64,000 nt of DNA from the NCBI RefSeq assembly GCF_027531545.1, contig NZ_JAPZSC010000006.1, positions 62,001-126,000 on the forward strand. The letters run 5' to 3'. Source of the DNA: Silanimonas sp. Its GTDB lineage: Bacteria; Pseudomonadota; Gammaproteobacteria; Xanthomonadales; Xanthomonadaceae. This document shows positions 1-8,916 of this stretch, piece by piece (the first letter of the stretch is position 1; every line of letters begins with the position of its first letter). The notes under the pieces were generated by a model. The model did not search any database and had not been told where the DNA came from. It saw only the letters and a list, made by a program, of their open reading frames with translations. The translations under genes and the position numbers were made by a program.

Positions 1-863
1 AGGTTCTTCGTCGCGGTCTTGCCGGTCGCTTCTTCGATCAGCTCGATGTAGCGGGAGAGCTGCACCGGCGTGTGGTTGCCGATGTTGTAGACGCGGTAGG
101 GCGCGGCGCTGGTGGCCGGGGTCGGGGCCAGCGGATCGAAGCCGGCATCCGGCCCCGGAACGCGGTCCAGCGTGCGGATGACGCCCTCGACGATGTCGTC
201 GATGTAGGTGAAATCCCGCGTGTGCTTGCCGAAGTTGAAGACGTCGATCGGCTCGCCGGCGAGGATCTTCTTCGTGAACAGGAACAGCGCCATATCCGGT
301 CGGCCCCACGGGCCATAGACCGTGAAGAAGCGCAGGCCGGTCGTCGGCAGCCGGAACAGATGGCTGTAGGTGTGCGCCATCAGCTCATTGGCCTTCTTGC
401 TGGCGGCGTAGAGGCTGACGGGGTGGTCGACGCTGTCCTCGACCGCGAACGGCAGCTTGCGGTTGCTGCCATAGACCGAGCTCGACGAGGCGTAGACGAG
501 GTGCTCGACGCCCTTGTGGCGGCAGGCTTCCAGCACGTTCAGGAAGCCCACGATGTTGGCGTCGATGTAGGCGCGCGGGTTCTCCAGCGAGTAGCGCACA
601 CCGGCCTGGGCCGCGAGGTTGACGACCCGCTGCGGCTTGAAGGCGTCGAACGCGGCGTCGAGGGCCTCGCGGTCCTCCAGCGAGGCCTTCACGAACGAGA
701 AGCCGGCACGCGGCGTCAGCCGGTCGAGCCGGGCCTGCTTCAGGCGGACGTCGTAGTAGTCGTTGAGGTTGTCGTAGCCGAGGACCTCGTCGCCGCGGTC
801 CAGCAGGCGATGGGCCAGCGTCGAGCCGATGAAGCCGGCAGCGCCGGTGATGAGGACACGCAT
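1..863 (-). CDS. NAD-dependent UDP-uronate 4-epimerase (C-terminus cut by window edge)
   Basis: Extended short-chain dehydrogenase that would interconvert UDP-glucuronate and UDP-galacturonate (or a similar sugar) for polysaccharide building blocks. 287 codons are visible from the ATG at 863; the frame runs off the left edge without a stop, and the family is usually about 320-340 residues. The nucleotide-binding GAAGFIG motif is at residues 7-13, there is a serine-rich SSSSVYG stretch, and the catalytic YAASK follows. The [16 protein letters not shown] context is typical of UDP-glucuronate epimerases rather than dTDP-glucose dehydratases. It lies downstream of a UDP-sugar dehydrogenase on the same strand, which suits oxidation followed by epimerisation. 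The exact substrate is not proven. Confidence 0.88.
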   Translation of the reverse strand, partial: MRVLITGAAGFIGSTLAHRLLDRGDEVLGYDNLNDYYDVRLKQARLDRLTPRAGFSFVKASLEDREALDAAFDAFKPQRVVNLAAQAGVRYSLENPRAYIDANIVGFLNVLEACRHKGVEHLVYASSSSVYGSNRKLPFAVEDSVDHPVSLYAASKKANELMAHTYSHLFRLPTTGLRFFTVYGPWGRPDMALFLFTKKILAGEPIDVFNFGKHTRDFTYIDDIVEGVIRTLDRVPGPDAGFDPLAPTPATSAAPYRVYNIGNHTPVQLSRYIELIEEATGKTATKN

Positions 864-973
864 CGGGAACTCCAAGAGGCCGCGTCATGCGGCCCGGAAG
901 GGGGGATTCATCCAGTCTTGACACGATACCGCGCCCGGCTGGATTTTTGACTACTCCATCACACTTTTTGACA

Positions 974-1000
974 AGCCCGCGGCCGAGGAGGGCCCGGGCT
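974..1000 (-). terminator. Bulged GC-rich hairpin after the UDP-sugar dehydrogenase
   Basis: Arms AGCCCG/CGGGCT continue into GGCC/GGCC with a single bulged base and a six-base loop. The hairpin begins 4 bases past the dehydrogenase stop on the minus strand. There is no good T-run after it, so it may be a weak terminator or an mRNA end that still lets the epimerase be read through. Confidence 0.4.
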
Positions 1001-1003
1001 GCC

Positions 1004-2284
<1,281 letters not shown>

Positions 2285-2482
2285 AGCTGGGGGGGATGGA
2301 CTTGTGTCTGCAATGTGACCGGGTTCTCATAGTACCCGTCATGGGCTTCACCTTGGCTACACGCCTTCGTGATCCCAAAGCGACGATTCCGGACCCCACG
2401 AAGGGCACGCCGCCAGCAGCGGCGGGCTTTCGACGGCCCCCGACGGTTCCGGAAGCCCCCCAATGCATTTGCAGGAATTCAC
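2285..2482. promoter_or_regulatory. Divergent intergenic region between dehydrogenase and sugar transferase
   Basis: 198 bases separate the divergent starts at 2284 and 2483. It contains a CRP/Clp-like site (2314-2329, listed separately) inside a wider imperfect dyad at 2321-2337 with arms GGGT/ACCC. No clear -10/-35 pair could be assigned to either strand; TGGCTACAC at 2354-2362 is a weak candidate for the rightward promoter. Confidence 0.5.
2314..2329 (+). promoter_or_regulatory. CRP/Clp-like binding site upstream of the sugar transferase
   Basis: TGTGA-CCGGGT-TCTCA matches the CRP-family consensus TGTGA-N6-TCACA with one mismatch. An almost identical site occurs at 4554-4569. It is centred about 37 bases upstream of the dehydrogenase start and 161 bases upstream of the transferase start, so it could act on either divergent promoter. 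In xanthomonads the CRP homologue Clp controls exopolysaccharide genes. Confidence 0.6.
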
Positions 2483-3892
2483 ATGCGCTCCATCTCGGAC
2501 GCCCTCCATCCCGCTCGCCGCTGGATTCTTTTCCTCGCCTCCGCCGAATTCGTCGCCCTGTTCCTGGCCTTCGAGGCGGCCGTCCTGGTCCGCTTCTTCG
2601 GCGACTTCGACCTGATCGACCAGGCCTTCGGCGGCAGCATGGCGCTGCGTGGCCTGGTGTTCGCCGGCGTGCTCATGCTGGCGATGACCTCGATGGGCCT
2701 GTACGCCACCCACAGCCGCGACGGTTGGAGCGGCCACGTCGTCCGCGCGCTGGTGGCCTTCTTCGCCGGCGGCCTGACCTTGATGGCGCTGCAGTACCTC
2801 ACGCCGGTCGACGATATCGGGCGCGGTGTCATGGTGCTGGCCCTCGGGTTCGGTTTCGCAGGCGTGATGGTGGCGCGGGCTTTCGCCCTGCGCGTGGGCC
2901 AGGGCGAGCTCCTCCGCCGCCAGGTGCTGGTGCTCGGCGTGGGCGAAAAGGCCGACCTGATCCATTCGCGCCTGCGGCGCGACAGCGATCGCCGCACGTT
3001 CGGCATCGTGGGGTACGTCCCGGTGCAGGGCGATGCCGAGCGGGTGCCGGCCGAGTTGCGCCTGAGCCCCAGCGAGGGGCTGCCGGCGATGGTCGACCTG
3101 CTGGGCGTGGACGAGATCGTCGTGGCGCCGGACTGCCGCCGCGGCAGCCTGCCGCTGGACGAACTGATGGCCTGCCGCCTGCGCGGCGTCCACGTCAACG
3201 ACCTGCACACCTTCCTCGAGAACCAGACCGGCCGCGCCCACATCAACGCGCTCAGCCCATCCTGGATCGTGTTCGATTCCGGCTTCGACCGCAGCGTCGT
3301 GCGTTCCGCCAGCAAGCGCGTATTCGACATCGCCTCCTCGTCGCTGCTGCTGCTCCTCGCGATGCCGCTGATGCTCCTGACCGCCGTGCTGATCAAGCTC
3401 GAGAGCGGCTTGAGCGGCCCGATCTTCTACCTGCAGGAGCGGGTCGGCGAGGGCGGCGAGACCTTCCGCGTGATCAAGTTCCGCAGCATGCGTACCGATG
3501 CCGAGCGCGACGGCGTTGCGCGCTGGGCGACCTCGAACGACGACCGCGTGACGCGCGTCGGCCGGGTCATCCGCAAGCTGCGCATCGACGAACTTCCGCA
3601 GGTCCTGAACGTGCTGCGCGGCGAGATGAGTTTCGTCGGGCCGCGCCCGGAGCGCCCGACCTTCGTCGAGCAGCTCGAGCGCGAGATTCCGTACTACGGC
3701 CTGCGCCACGCGGTGAAGCCCGGGATCACGGGCTGGGCGCAGCTGCGCTACGCCTACGGGGCCTCGGTCAAGGACGCGGAGGAGAAGCTCAAGTACGACC
3801 TGTACTACGTCAAGAACCAGAGCCTGATGTTCGATCTGCTGGTGCTGCTGCAGACGGTCGAAGTGGTCCTGTTCGGCAAGGGGGCGCGCTGA
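2483..3892 (+). CDS. Undecaprenyl-phosphate sugar phosphotransferase (WcaJ/GumD-like, exosortase-locus type)
   Basis: Initiating polyprenyl-phosphate hexose-1-phosphate transferase that loads the first sugar onto the lipid carrier at the inner membrane. 469 residues from the ATG at 2483, which follows GCAGGA; a longer in-frame extension back to 2369 is unlikely because it lacks membrane character and the family starts with this hydrophobic region. Four or five membrane segments lie within residues 14-135, a nucleotide-binding-like domain ([12 protein letters not shown]) at about 148-275, another membrane segment after [11 protein letters not shown], and the C-terminal bacterial sugar transferase domain with [20 protein letters not shown] and FVGPRPERP. 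The architecture recalls the transferases of PEP-CTERM polysaccharide loci. Confidence 0.9.
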   Translation: MRSISDALHPARRWILFLASAEFVALFLAFEAAVLVRFFGDFDLIDQAFGGSMALRGLVFAGVLMLAMTSMGLYATHSRDGWSGHVVRALVAFFAGGLTLMALQYLTPVDDIGRGVMVLALGFGFAGVMVARAFALRVGQGELLRRQVLVLGVGEKADLIHSRLRRDSDRRTFGIVGYVPVQGDAERVPAELRLSPSEGLPAMVDLLGVDEIVVAPDCRRGSLPLDELMACRLRGVHVNDLHTFLENQTGRAHINALSPSWIVFDSGFDRSVVRSASKRVFDIASSSLLLLLAMPLMLLTAVLIKLESGLSGPIFYLQERVGEGGETFRVIKFRSMRTDAERDGVARWATSNDDRVTRVGRVIRKLRIDELPQVLNVLRGEMSFVGPRPERPTFVEQLEREIPYYGLRHAVKPGITGWAQLRYAYGASVKDAEEKLKYDLYYVKNQSLMFDLLVLLQTVEVVLFGKGAR

Positions 3893-3904
3893 GCGCCATG
3901 CCGC

Positions 3905-4534
3905 TCAGTGGTGGTCTGGTGCCGGGAAGCTCGGGGTGTCGCCGACCGGTAGCGGGCGAAGTGCCGAGCTGTACCAGCCGGACACTCTCCCGTCGGTGAA
4001 GCGGACCTCGGACGGGCCGTACTCCCAGCGCTCGGCGGACCGGAACAGGGGAGGGCCGGCGAGGCGCTCCACCGCCTCCGCTTCAAGGCCAACCTCCAGG
4101 CGATCCGGCGGGAGGCCGATGCCGGCGGGGTGCGAAGCGACGGCGGGATTGGGTGCCGAGGCGTCCATGGCGCCCTCGTCGCCGGGACGATTGGGGCCGT
4201 CGCCAGGATGGGACTGCGGCCAGAGGATGAGGACGGCGGCGGCGATCGCCACGACGCCGACCACCCAGCGCGGCGAACCGCGCCGGACGGAGGGTGAGGG
4301 GCGTGGCACGGCGTCCCGGTGCCCGGGCAGGCGGCCGTGCCGCCGCTCGAAGGCCTGGAGGCGCTGGAAGGCCGCGTTCACTTCGGCCAGCTCCCGGTCT
4401 GCCTGCGGCCCGTTTCGGTCCGGATGCAGTGCCGACACCGCCCGGCGCCAAGCTGGCTTGAGGGCGTCAATCGGCGCACCGGGGGGCAGGCCCAGGCGGG
4501 TCAGGTCATCAATCGGGCGGAAGGGAGGGGACAT
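3905..4534 (-). CDS. J-domain protein with one membrane segment
   Basis: 209 residues. An N-terminal J-like domain carries HPD in ALHPDRNGP (about residues 36-44), preceded by a helix rich in Ala/Arg and followed by LAEVNAAFQRL, as in DnaJ-type co-chaperones. A basic stretch is followed by one hydrophobic segment, WVVGVVAIAAAVLIL at about 89-103. The C-terminal part (VERLAGPPLFRSAERWEYG) resembles a small domain also seen in lipoproteins of the SmpA/OmlA kind, but this is weak. It would present a J-domain at the membrane to DnaK. It converges with the sugar transferase (12 bases between stops) and diverges from the export operon. Confidence 0.7.
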   Translation of the reverse strand: MSPPFRPIDDLTRLGLPPGAPIDALKPAWRRAVSALHPDRNGPQADRELAEVNAAFQRLQAFERRHGRLPGHRDAVPRPSPSVRRGSPRWVVGVVAIAAAVLILWPQSHPGDGPNRPGDEGAMDASAPNPAVASHPAGIGLPPDRLEVGLEAEAVERLAGPPLFRSAERWEYGPSEVRFTDGRVSGWYSSALRPLPVGDTPSFPAPDHH

Positions 4535-4672
4535 GGTGCGTCAGGTTAAAAACTGTGACCTGATTCTCAGAATCGTCCGGAAGCAGCGTATCATCACTCC
4601 ACCCCCACAACACGACAGTGCGCCCGGAAGCAGTCCTGTTGCCCCCCGGACGCCCAAGGAGCAGGGCATCCC
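4535..4672. promoter_or_regulatory. Divergent control region of the J-domain gene and the export operon
   Basis: 138 bases. From left to right: an inverted repeat CAGGT-N11-ACCTG at 4542-4562, a CRP/Clp-like site at 4554-4569, a perfect GATTCT-C-AGAATC palindrome at 4562-4574 overlapping it, a -10-like TATCAT at 4589-4594 and the ribosome binding site AAGGAG at 4656-4661 for the export gene at 4673. The dense overlap of dyads suggests more than one regulator. Confidence 0.55.
4554..4594 (+). promoter_or_regulatory. CRP/Clp-like site with class II type promoter for the export operon
   Basis: TGTGA-CCTGAT-TCTCA at 4554-4569 is a one-mismatch CRP-family site. A hexamer TATCAT (5 of 6 to TATAAT) starts 27 bases after the site centre, placing the site close to -41 of a predicted start near 4601-4603, the arrangement of class II CRP-activated promoters. 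No TTGACA-like -35 is needed in that arrangement and none is evident. Confidence 0.6.
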
Positions 4673-5323
4673 ATGTTGATTCAAGCCACCAGAACCCTAT
4701 TCGTTCTCGCCGTCTTCCTGATGGCGTCGATGGCATGGGCGCAGGCCGAACGTGAGGACGCCGAACCGGCCTCCCCACCCCCGCCAGCCGAAGCCGCTTC
4801 CGGCGAGTTTTCCGATCTGTATCGGATCGGCGTCGATGACCGCCTGCAGGTCTCGGTATGGCGCAACCCCGAGCTGAGCGTGACCGTGCCCGTGCGCCCG
4901 GATGGGCGCATCTCCGTGCCTTTGGTCGGCGACGTGATGGCCGGTGGCCGGGCTCCGCAGGAAGTGGCCGCGGACATCGAGAAGCAGCTGGCCACCTACG
5001 TGCGCGATCCCAAGGTGGCGGTGATCCTGGTCGACCTCCGCAGCCATGAGTTCATTTCGCGGGTCCGCGTGACCGGTGCGGTCCGCCAGCCGGTGTCGGT
5101 GCCCTACCGCCAGGGCATGACCGTCCTCGACGCGGTGCTGCAGGCCGGCGGCGTCACCGACTTCGCCGCCGCCAACCGCTCGCGCCTGCACCGTCGCGAC
5201 GCCGACGGTGCCGTGGAAACGCGCGATATCCGCCTCGGCGACATCCTCGACGGCGGCAAGCTGGAATCCAACCTCGACGTCCGCCCTGGCGACGTCATCA
5301 CCGTGCCGGAGCGCGCGCTGTGA
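4673..5323 (+). CDS. Polysaccharide export protein (Wza-like, periplasmic/outer membrane)
   Basis: Outer-membrane polysaccharide export component. 216 residues with a signal peptide (hydrophobic core LFVLAVFLMASMAWA ending near AQA, residues 9-25) and no lipobox cysteine. A poly-export domain follows at about 47-130 (YRIGVDDRLQVSVW, VRPDGRISVPLVGDV), then a SLBB-like domain at about 133-210 (RVTGAVRQPVSVPY, TVLDAVLQAGG). It is shorter than E. coli Wza and matches the compact form found in exosortase-associated loci. The start is supported by AAGGAG eleven bases upstream. First gene of the long operon; overlaps the next gene by four bases. Confidence 0.88.
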   Translation: MLIQATRTLFVLAVFLMASMAWAQAEREDAEPASPPPPAEAASGEFSDLYRIGVDDRLQVSVWRNPELSVTVPVRPDGRISVPLVGDVMAGGRAPQEVAADIEKQLATYVRDPKVAVILVDLRSHEFISRVRVTGAVRQPVSVPYRQGMTVLDAVLQAGGVTDFAAANRSRLHRRDADGAVETRDIRLGDILDGGKLESNLDVRPGDVITVPERAL

Positions 5324-6873
5324 ACCAACCGATTCTCCTGGAAGGACCCACCCGTCAGCCGGAATGGCTGCAGCTCCTGCCGGTGCTGCTGGCGGAGCTG
5401 CGCCGCCGCGTGTTCGGCCTGTGCATCGGCTTCGCCGCGGTGGCGCTGCTCGCCCTGATGGTGGGGCTGCTGGTGCCGAAGAAGTACGTCTCCGGCACGA
5501 CGATCTTGGCCGGCGAGGCCAACATCATCACGCCCCTCATGGAAGGCCGCGCGGTGCCCACCGGCGTCGCCGACCGCGCCCGGATCGCCCGCGAGGTGAT
5601 CTTCAGCCGCAAGGTGATGGGCGAGATCCTCGCCGCTGGCGGCTGGACCGAAGAGCTCGAGGACCCGATCGCCCGGGAACGGGCGGCCGAGCAGATCAAG
5701 CAGCGCACGCGGGTGTCCAGCCCCGGGGCGAACCTGATCGAGATCACCTACACCGACAAGGAGCCCGAGCGCGCCTTCAAGGTCGCGCAGCGCTTCGCCG
5801 AACTCTTCATGGAGGAGAGCCTGGCCGCGAAGGAGCGCGAAAGCCGCGAAGCCTACGAATTCATCGACTCCCAGGTCCGCGAGTACCACGCGAAGCTCAC
5901 CGATGCCGAAGACCGGCTGAAGGAGTTCCGCGCCAGCAACCAGGATGCCGGCCCGGGCAGCGACACGGATGTGCGCACGCGCATCGCTGGGCTGCGCACC
6001 AGCATCGAGCAGGCGCGCACGGCCCTGTCCGAGCTGCGCATGCGTGAATCCTCGGTGCAGGGCCAGCTCAGCGGCGAAGCGGAAGTGAGCGGCGCCCGCA
6101 CCCGCTCCGGCGAGATGCAGATCCGTCTCGCCGAATTGCAGGGGCAGCTCGACCGCCTGCGGCTCGAGTACACCGACGAGTACCCCGATGTGGTCCGACT
6201 CCGCCACCAGATCGACGACCTGCAGGACGCGATCGTCGAGGCCCGCGCCAGCGAGCGGAATGGCGAGCGCGACGAGGCCGCGGCCATGCGCAACCCGCTG
6301 TACCAGGAGCTGCGCTCCGACCTCGCCCGCGCGCGCAGCGATGCCGCAGGCCTCGCCGCGCGCATCACCGAGAACGAGGCCCTGTTGAGGCAGGAGCTGG
6401 ATCGCGGGCGTCGGGTGGCGGATTCCGAAGCCGATCTCGCCGAACTGACCCGCGATTACGAGGTCAACCGCGACATCTACCAGGACCTGCTGCGTCGGCG
6501 CGAGAACGCCCGCGTGTCGATGAACCTCGACGCCGAGAAGCGCGGCCTCACCTTCCGCGTGCAGGAGCCGGCCGCATTGCCGCTGCAGCCCAGCGGCCTC
6601 CGCCTGATGCATTTCGCCCTCGCCGGCCTCGTGCTCGGCCTGCTGGCGCCGCTGGGCCTGCTGGGCCTTTACCTGTTCTACGACCCGCGTCCGCGCAGCG
6701 CCACCGCGCTGGCCAACCAGCAACCGTTGCCCGTGCTGGTGAGCATCCCGGAGTTCAGCACGGCGGCCGATCGTCGGCGCGACACGCTGCGTTGGGCGAT
6801 GGGCGGTGGCGTGGTCGTCGCTTGCCTCGCCATCTATCTCGCGGTCGCCATCCAGAAAGGGAGTTTCGCCTGA
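5320..6873 (+). CDS. Chain-length determinant protein (Wzz/GNVR family)
   Basis: Polysaccharide co-polymerase controlling chain length in the inner membrane. 517 residues. An N-terminal membrane segment lies at about 30-52, a large periplasmic domain with extended coiled coil at about 170-400 (for example ELQGQLDRLRLEYTDEYPDV), and a membrane segment at about 428-450. A further hydrophobic segment near 495-513 follows a DPRPRSATALA stretch. The extra C-terminal segment and length match the Wzz subfamily of PEP-CTERM loci rather than O-antigen Wzz. GTGA-type overlap with the upstream gene and TGATG overlap with the kinase-like gene imply translational coupling. Confidence 0.87.
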   Translation: MNQPILLEGPTRQPEWLQLLPVLLAELRRRVFGLCIGFAAVALLALMVGLLVPKKYVSGTTILAGEANIITPLMEGRAVPTGVADRARIAREVIFSRKVMGEILAAGGWTEELEDPIARERAAEQIKQRTRVSSPGANLIEITYTDKEPERAFKVAQRFAELFMEESLAAKERESREAYEFIDSQVREYHAKLTDAEDRLKEFRASNQDAGPGSDTDVRTRIAGLRTSIEQARTALSELRMRESSVQGQLSGEAEVSGARTRSGEMQIRLAELQGQLDRLRLEYTDEYPDVVRLRHQIDDLQDAIVEARASERNGERDEAAAMRNPLYQELRSDLARARSDAAGLAARITENEALLRQELDRGRRVADSEADLAELTRDYEVNRDIYQDLLRRRENARVSMNLDAEKRGLTFRVQEPAALPLQPSGLRLMHFALAGLVLGLLAPLGLLGLYLFYDPRPRSATALANQQPLPVLVSIPEFSTAADRRRDTLRWAMGGGVVVACLAIYLAVAIQKGSFA

Positions 6874-7592
6874 TGAACGCGCTGACTACCGGACGCGGCA
6901 CGCTGCAGGCGCTCATGGCCGACAAGGCCGTGCCGGCCCCCTTCAATCTCGCGCAACGGCAGGCTCGCCGGTTGGTGGGCCACGACATGGGCGACCCGCG
7001 GCCCGCGGATGCCTTCCGCGACCTGCGAACCCAGCTGCTGTCGCGGTCCCGGACCGATGGCCTCGTGATCCTCGTGGCTCCGGTTCGTCGCGGCAGTGGT
7101 GGCAGCTTTGTCGCCACCAACCTCGCGGCGGCCATCGCCCTCGACGAGAGCCGGGTCGCCATCCTGGTCGACGGCAACCTGCGCGCGCCCATCCTGCACG
7201 AGCGTCTCGGCGTGACGCCCGAGCGCGGCGGCCTGGTCGACCTGCTGGAAGGGCGGGTCGAGGACCTGCGCGACGTGGTCTACCCGACGGCCCTGCCGCG
7301 CCTGCTGCTGGTGCCCGCCGGTGAGCGTCGCGAGGCGTCCGGCGAGCTGCTGGCTTCGGCGCGCATGCGCCAGGCCATCGAGGACCTGCGCAATTCCGGC
7401 GAGCGCGTCACCGTCGTGCTCGATGCGGCGGCCGTCAGCAGTGCGCCCGATGCGCGCATCGCGTCGGATTTCGCCGATCTCGCCGTGCTGGTCGCAGGCT
7501 ACGGCCGCGACACCGCGGCGGCCGTCAGCGATGCCAGCGCCGTTTTCGATCCCAGTCGCCTCGCCGGCGTCGTCTTCAACAAGGTGCCCTGA
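6873..7592 (+). CDS. CpsD/Wzc-type tyrosine-kinase-like ATPase with degenerate nucleotide site
   Basis: 239 residues in the MinD/bacterial tyrosine kinase fold, beginning at the ATG that overlaps the chain-length gene stop. The order of motifs is recognisable, but each is altered: the Walker A position reads APVRRGSGGS (69-78), where the lysine of GEGKT is replaced by Gly77; the A-prime motif is LVDGNLR (99-104) instead of the usual DxD; the Walker B region reads VVLDAAAV, lacking the usual PP. No C-terminal tyrosine cluster is present. Position directly after the Wzz-type gene fits the kinase partner of a co-polymerase, but it probably does not hydrolyse ATP normally. A scaffold or pseudokinase role is inferred. 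Confidence 0.75.
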   Translation: MNALTTGRGTLQALMADKAVPAPFNLAQRQARRLVGHDMGDPRPADAFRDLRTQLLSRSRTDGLVILVAPVRRGSGGSFVATNLAAAIALDESRVAILVDGNLRAPILHERLGVTPERGGLVDLLEGRVEDLRDVVYPTALPRLLLVPAGERREASGELLASARMRQAIEDLRNSGERVTVVLDAAAVSSAPDARIASDFADLAVLVAGYGRDTAAAVSDASAVFDPSRLAGVVFNKVP

Positions 7593-7593
7593 C

Positions 7594-8916
7594 ATGACTA
7601 CGCTCCTTCGCAACACGCTGGGTGTGGTCGGTCTCGTCGCGGCGGCCGGCGCCCAGGCCCAGGCGGCGCCCGACGGCCTCAACTGGCGCCTCGGCCTCTC
7701 GGTCGAGCACAGCGACAACATGGCCCGCCGCCCGGTCGCCGTGTCGGACACCGTGATCGCGCCGACGCTGGCGTTCGCCTACCTGATGCAGGGCGCGCGC
7801 GGCGAGTTCGAAGCGGCCGGTAGCGCGACCTACCGGCACTACCAGCAGGAGCGTTTCGACGACGAGCTGCTTCAGCAGATCGGCCTCGACGGCCGCTGGG
7901 TGCTGGCGCCTGAGCGGCTTTCGTGGGCGCTGCAGGCCGTGGTCACCGACCAGCCGGTGAATCCCTTCGGCGTCGATGCCCCGGACAACCGCCAGCGCAC
8001 CCAGGTGCTGGTGACCGGCCCGACGCTGGCCGTCCGGCCCTCGACCAACGTGCGGCTGCTCGGCGAACTGCGCTTCATGGACACCGGCGCGGAACTCACG
8101 CCGGAGTTCGACGGGCAGCGTGCCGCTGCCGCCGCACGGCTGCTCTACCAGCGCAGCCCGCTCACGGCCCTCTCGGCGGAGTTCGAGAGTGTTGACGCCC
8201 AGTTCGATCGCGCGGGAGTCGCGCCGGACTATCGCCGCGACAACGCCTTCGTCCGCTATGCGGGCATGGGCGCCCGCGGCGAGTGGAATGCCGACGTCGG
8301 CTACAGCCAGGTGCGCTTCGATGACGTGGTGGCCGGATTCGCGCGGAAGCAATCCTCGCCGCTGGCCCGCGTTCGCTTGACGTATGCCCTGACCGAAATC
8401 ACCCGCCTGGAGGCGGATCTGCAGCGCGGCTTCGGCGACAGCGTGCAGGATCTCCTCGACGGCGCGCCTCGCGCGGCCGACTACGCGCTGCCGATCGGGC
8501 GTGCGGCGCTGAGCGATGCCACGCTCTCGCCGGATCTCTTCGAGGAGACCGGGGCGCGTCTTGGCCTCTCGCATCGCTCCGAGGCCACCTATCTCCGCGT
8601 CGATAGCCGCTGGCGTCGCCAGGAGTACCTGCGGGCCACGGGTCTCGACCAGACCATTCGCGGCTTCACGGTATCCGCCAACCGCCAGGTGCGGGCGACG
8701 TTCTCGCTCGGCGCACAGGCCGGCGTGGAGTGGCGGCGCTTCGGCGCGATCGAGCGCCGCGACCGCGATTCGCGCGTCGCCCTCATCGCGAACTGGCGGA
8801 CCTCGCGGCGCACCGGCCTGAGCTTCGAGCTCAGCCATGGCGAACGCAGCAGCACCGAGGCGCAGCAGGTGTTCGACGACAACCGCGCGCTGGTCACCTT
8901 CAACCTGGTGCGTTGA
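7594..8916 (+). CDS. Outer-membrane beta-barrel protein of exosortase-type polysaccharide loci
   Basis: 440 residues. A short signal peptide (LGVVGLVAAAGAQAQA) is followed by alternating amphipathic strands with many aromatic and acidic residues and a C-terminal strand ending DDNRALVTFNLVR, as in outer-membrane barrels. Early strand NWRLGLSVEHSDNM and repeated patterns such as LRLTY/ARVRLTYALTEITRLEADL fit an uncharacterised family that accompanies the Wza/Wzz/kinase genes in PEP-CTERM loci. A role in passage or anchoring of polymer across the outer membrane is inferred. ATG lies one base after the previous stop. Confidence 0.7.
   Translation: MTTLLRNTLGVVGLVAAAGAQAQAAPDGLNWRLGLSVEHSDNMARRPVAVSDTVIAPTLAFAYLMQGARGEFEAAGSATYRHYQQERFDDELLQQIGLDGRWVLAPERLSWALQAVVTDQPVNPFGVDAPDNRQRTQVLVTGPTLAVRPSTNVRLLGELRFMDTGAELTPEFDGQRAAAAARLLYQRSPLTALSAEFESVDAQFDRAGVAPDYRRDNAFVRYAGMGARGEWNADVGYSQVRFDDVVAGFARKQSSPLARVRLTYALTEITRLEADLQRGFGDSVQDLLDGAPRAADYALPIGRAALSDATLSPDLFEETGARLGLSHRSEATYLRVDSRWRRQEYLRATGLDQTIRGFTVSANRQVRATFSLGAQAGVEWRRFGAIERRDRDSRVALIANWRTSRRTGLSFELSHGERSSTEAQQVFDDNRALVTFNLVR

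Noticed and set aside
72-950. Long open plus-strand frame opposite the epimerase and dehydrogenase promoter
   Set aside because: It is antisense to the epimerase, has biased Val/Asp/Arg composition typical of shadow frames in GC-rich DNA, and shows no domain.
880-970. CRP-type site TGTGA-N6-AGTCA upstream of the epimerase on the minus strand
   Set aside because: The second half agrees with TCACA at only two of five positions, so it is not a credible site.
2369-2482. N-terminal extension of the sugar transferase
   Set aside because: Adds 38 residues rich in Arg/Pro before the hydrophobic start; the ATG at 2483 follows a ribosome binding site and fits the family.
4600-4672. Sigma-54 promoter (GG-N10-GC) before the export operon
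   Set aside because: GG and GC pairs near CCGGAAGCAG do not have the required ten-base spacing.
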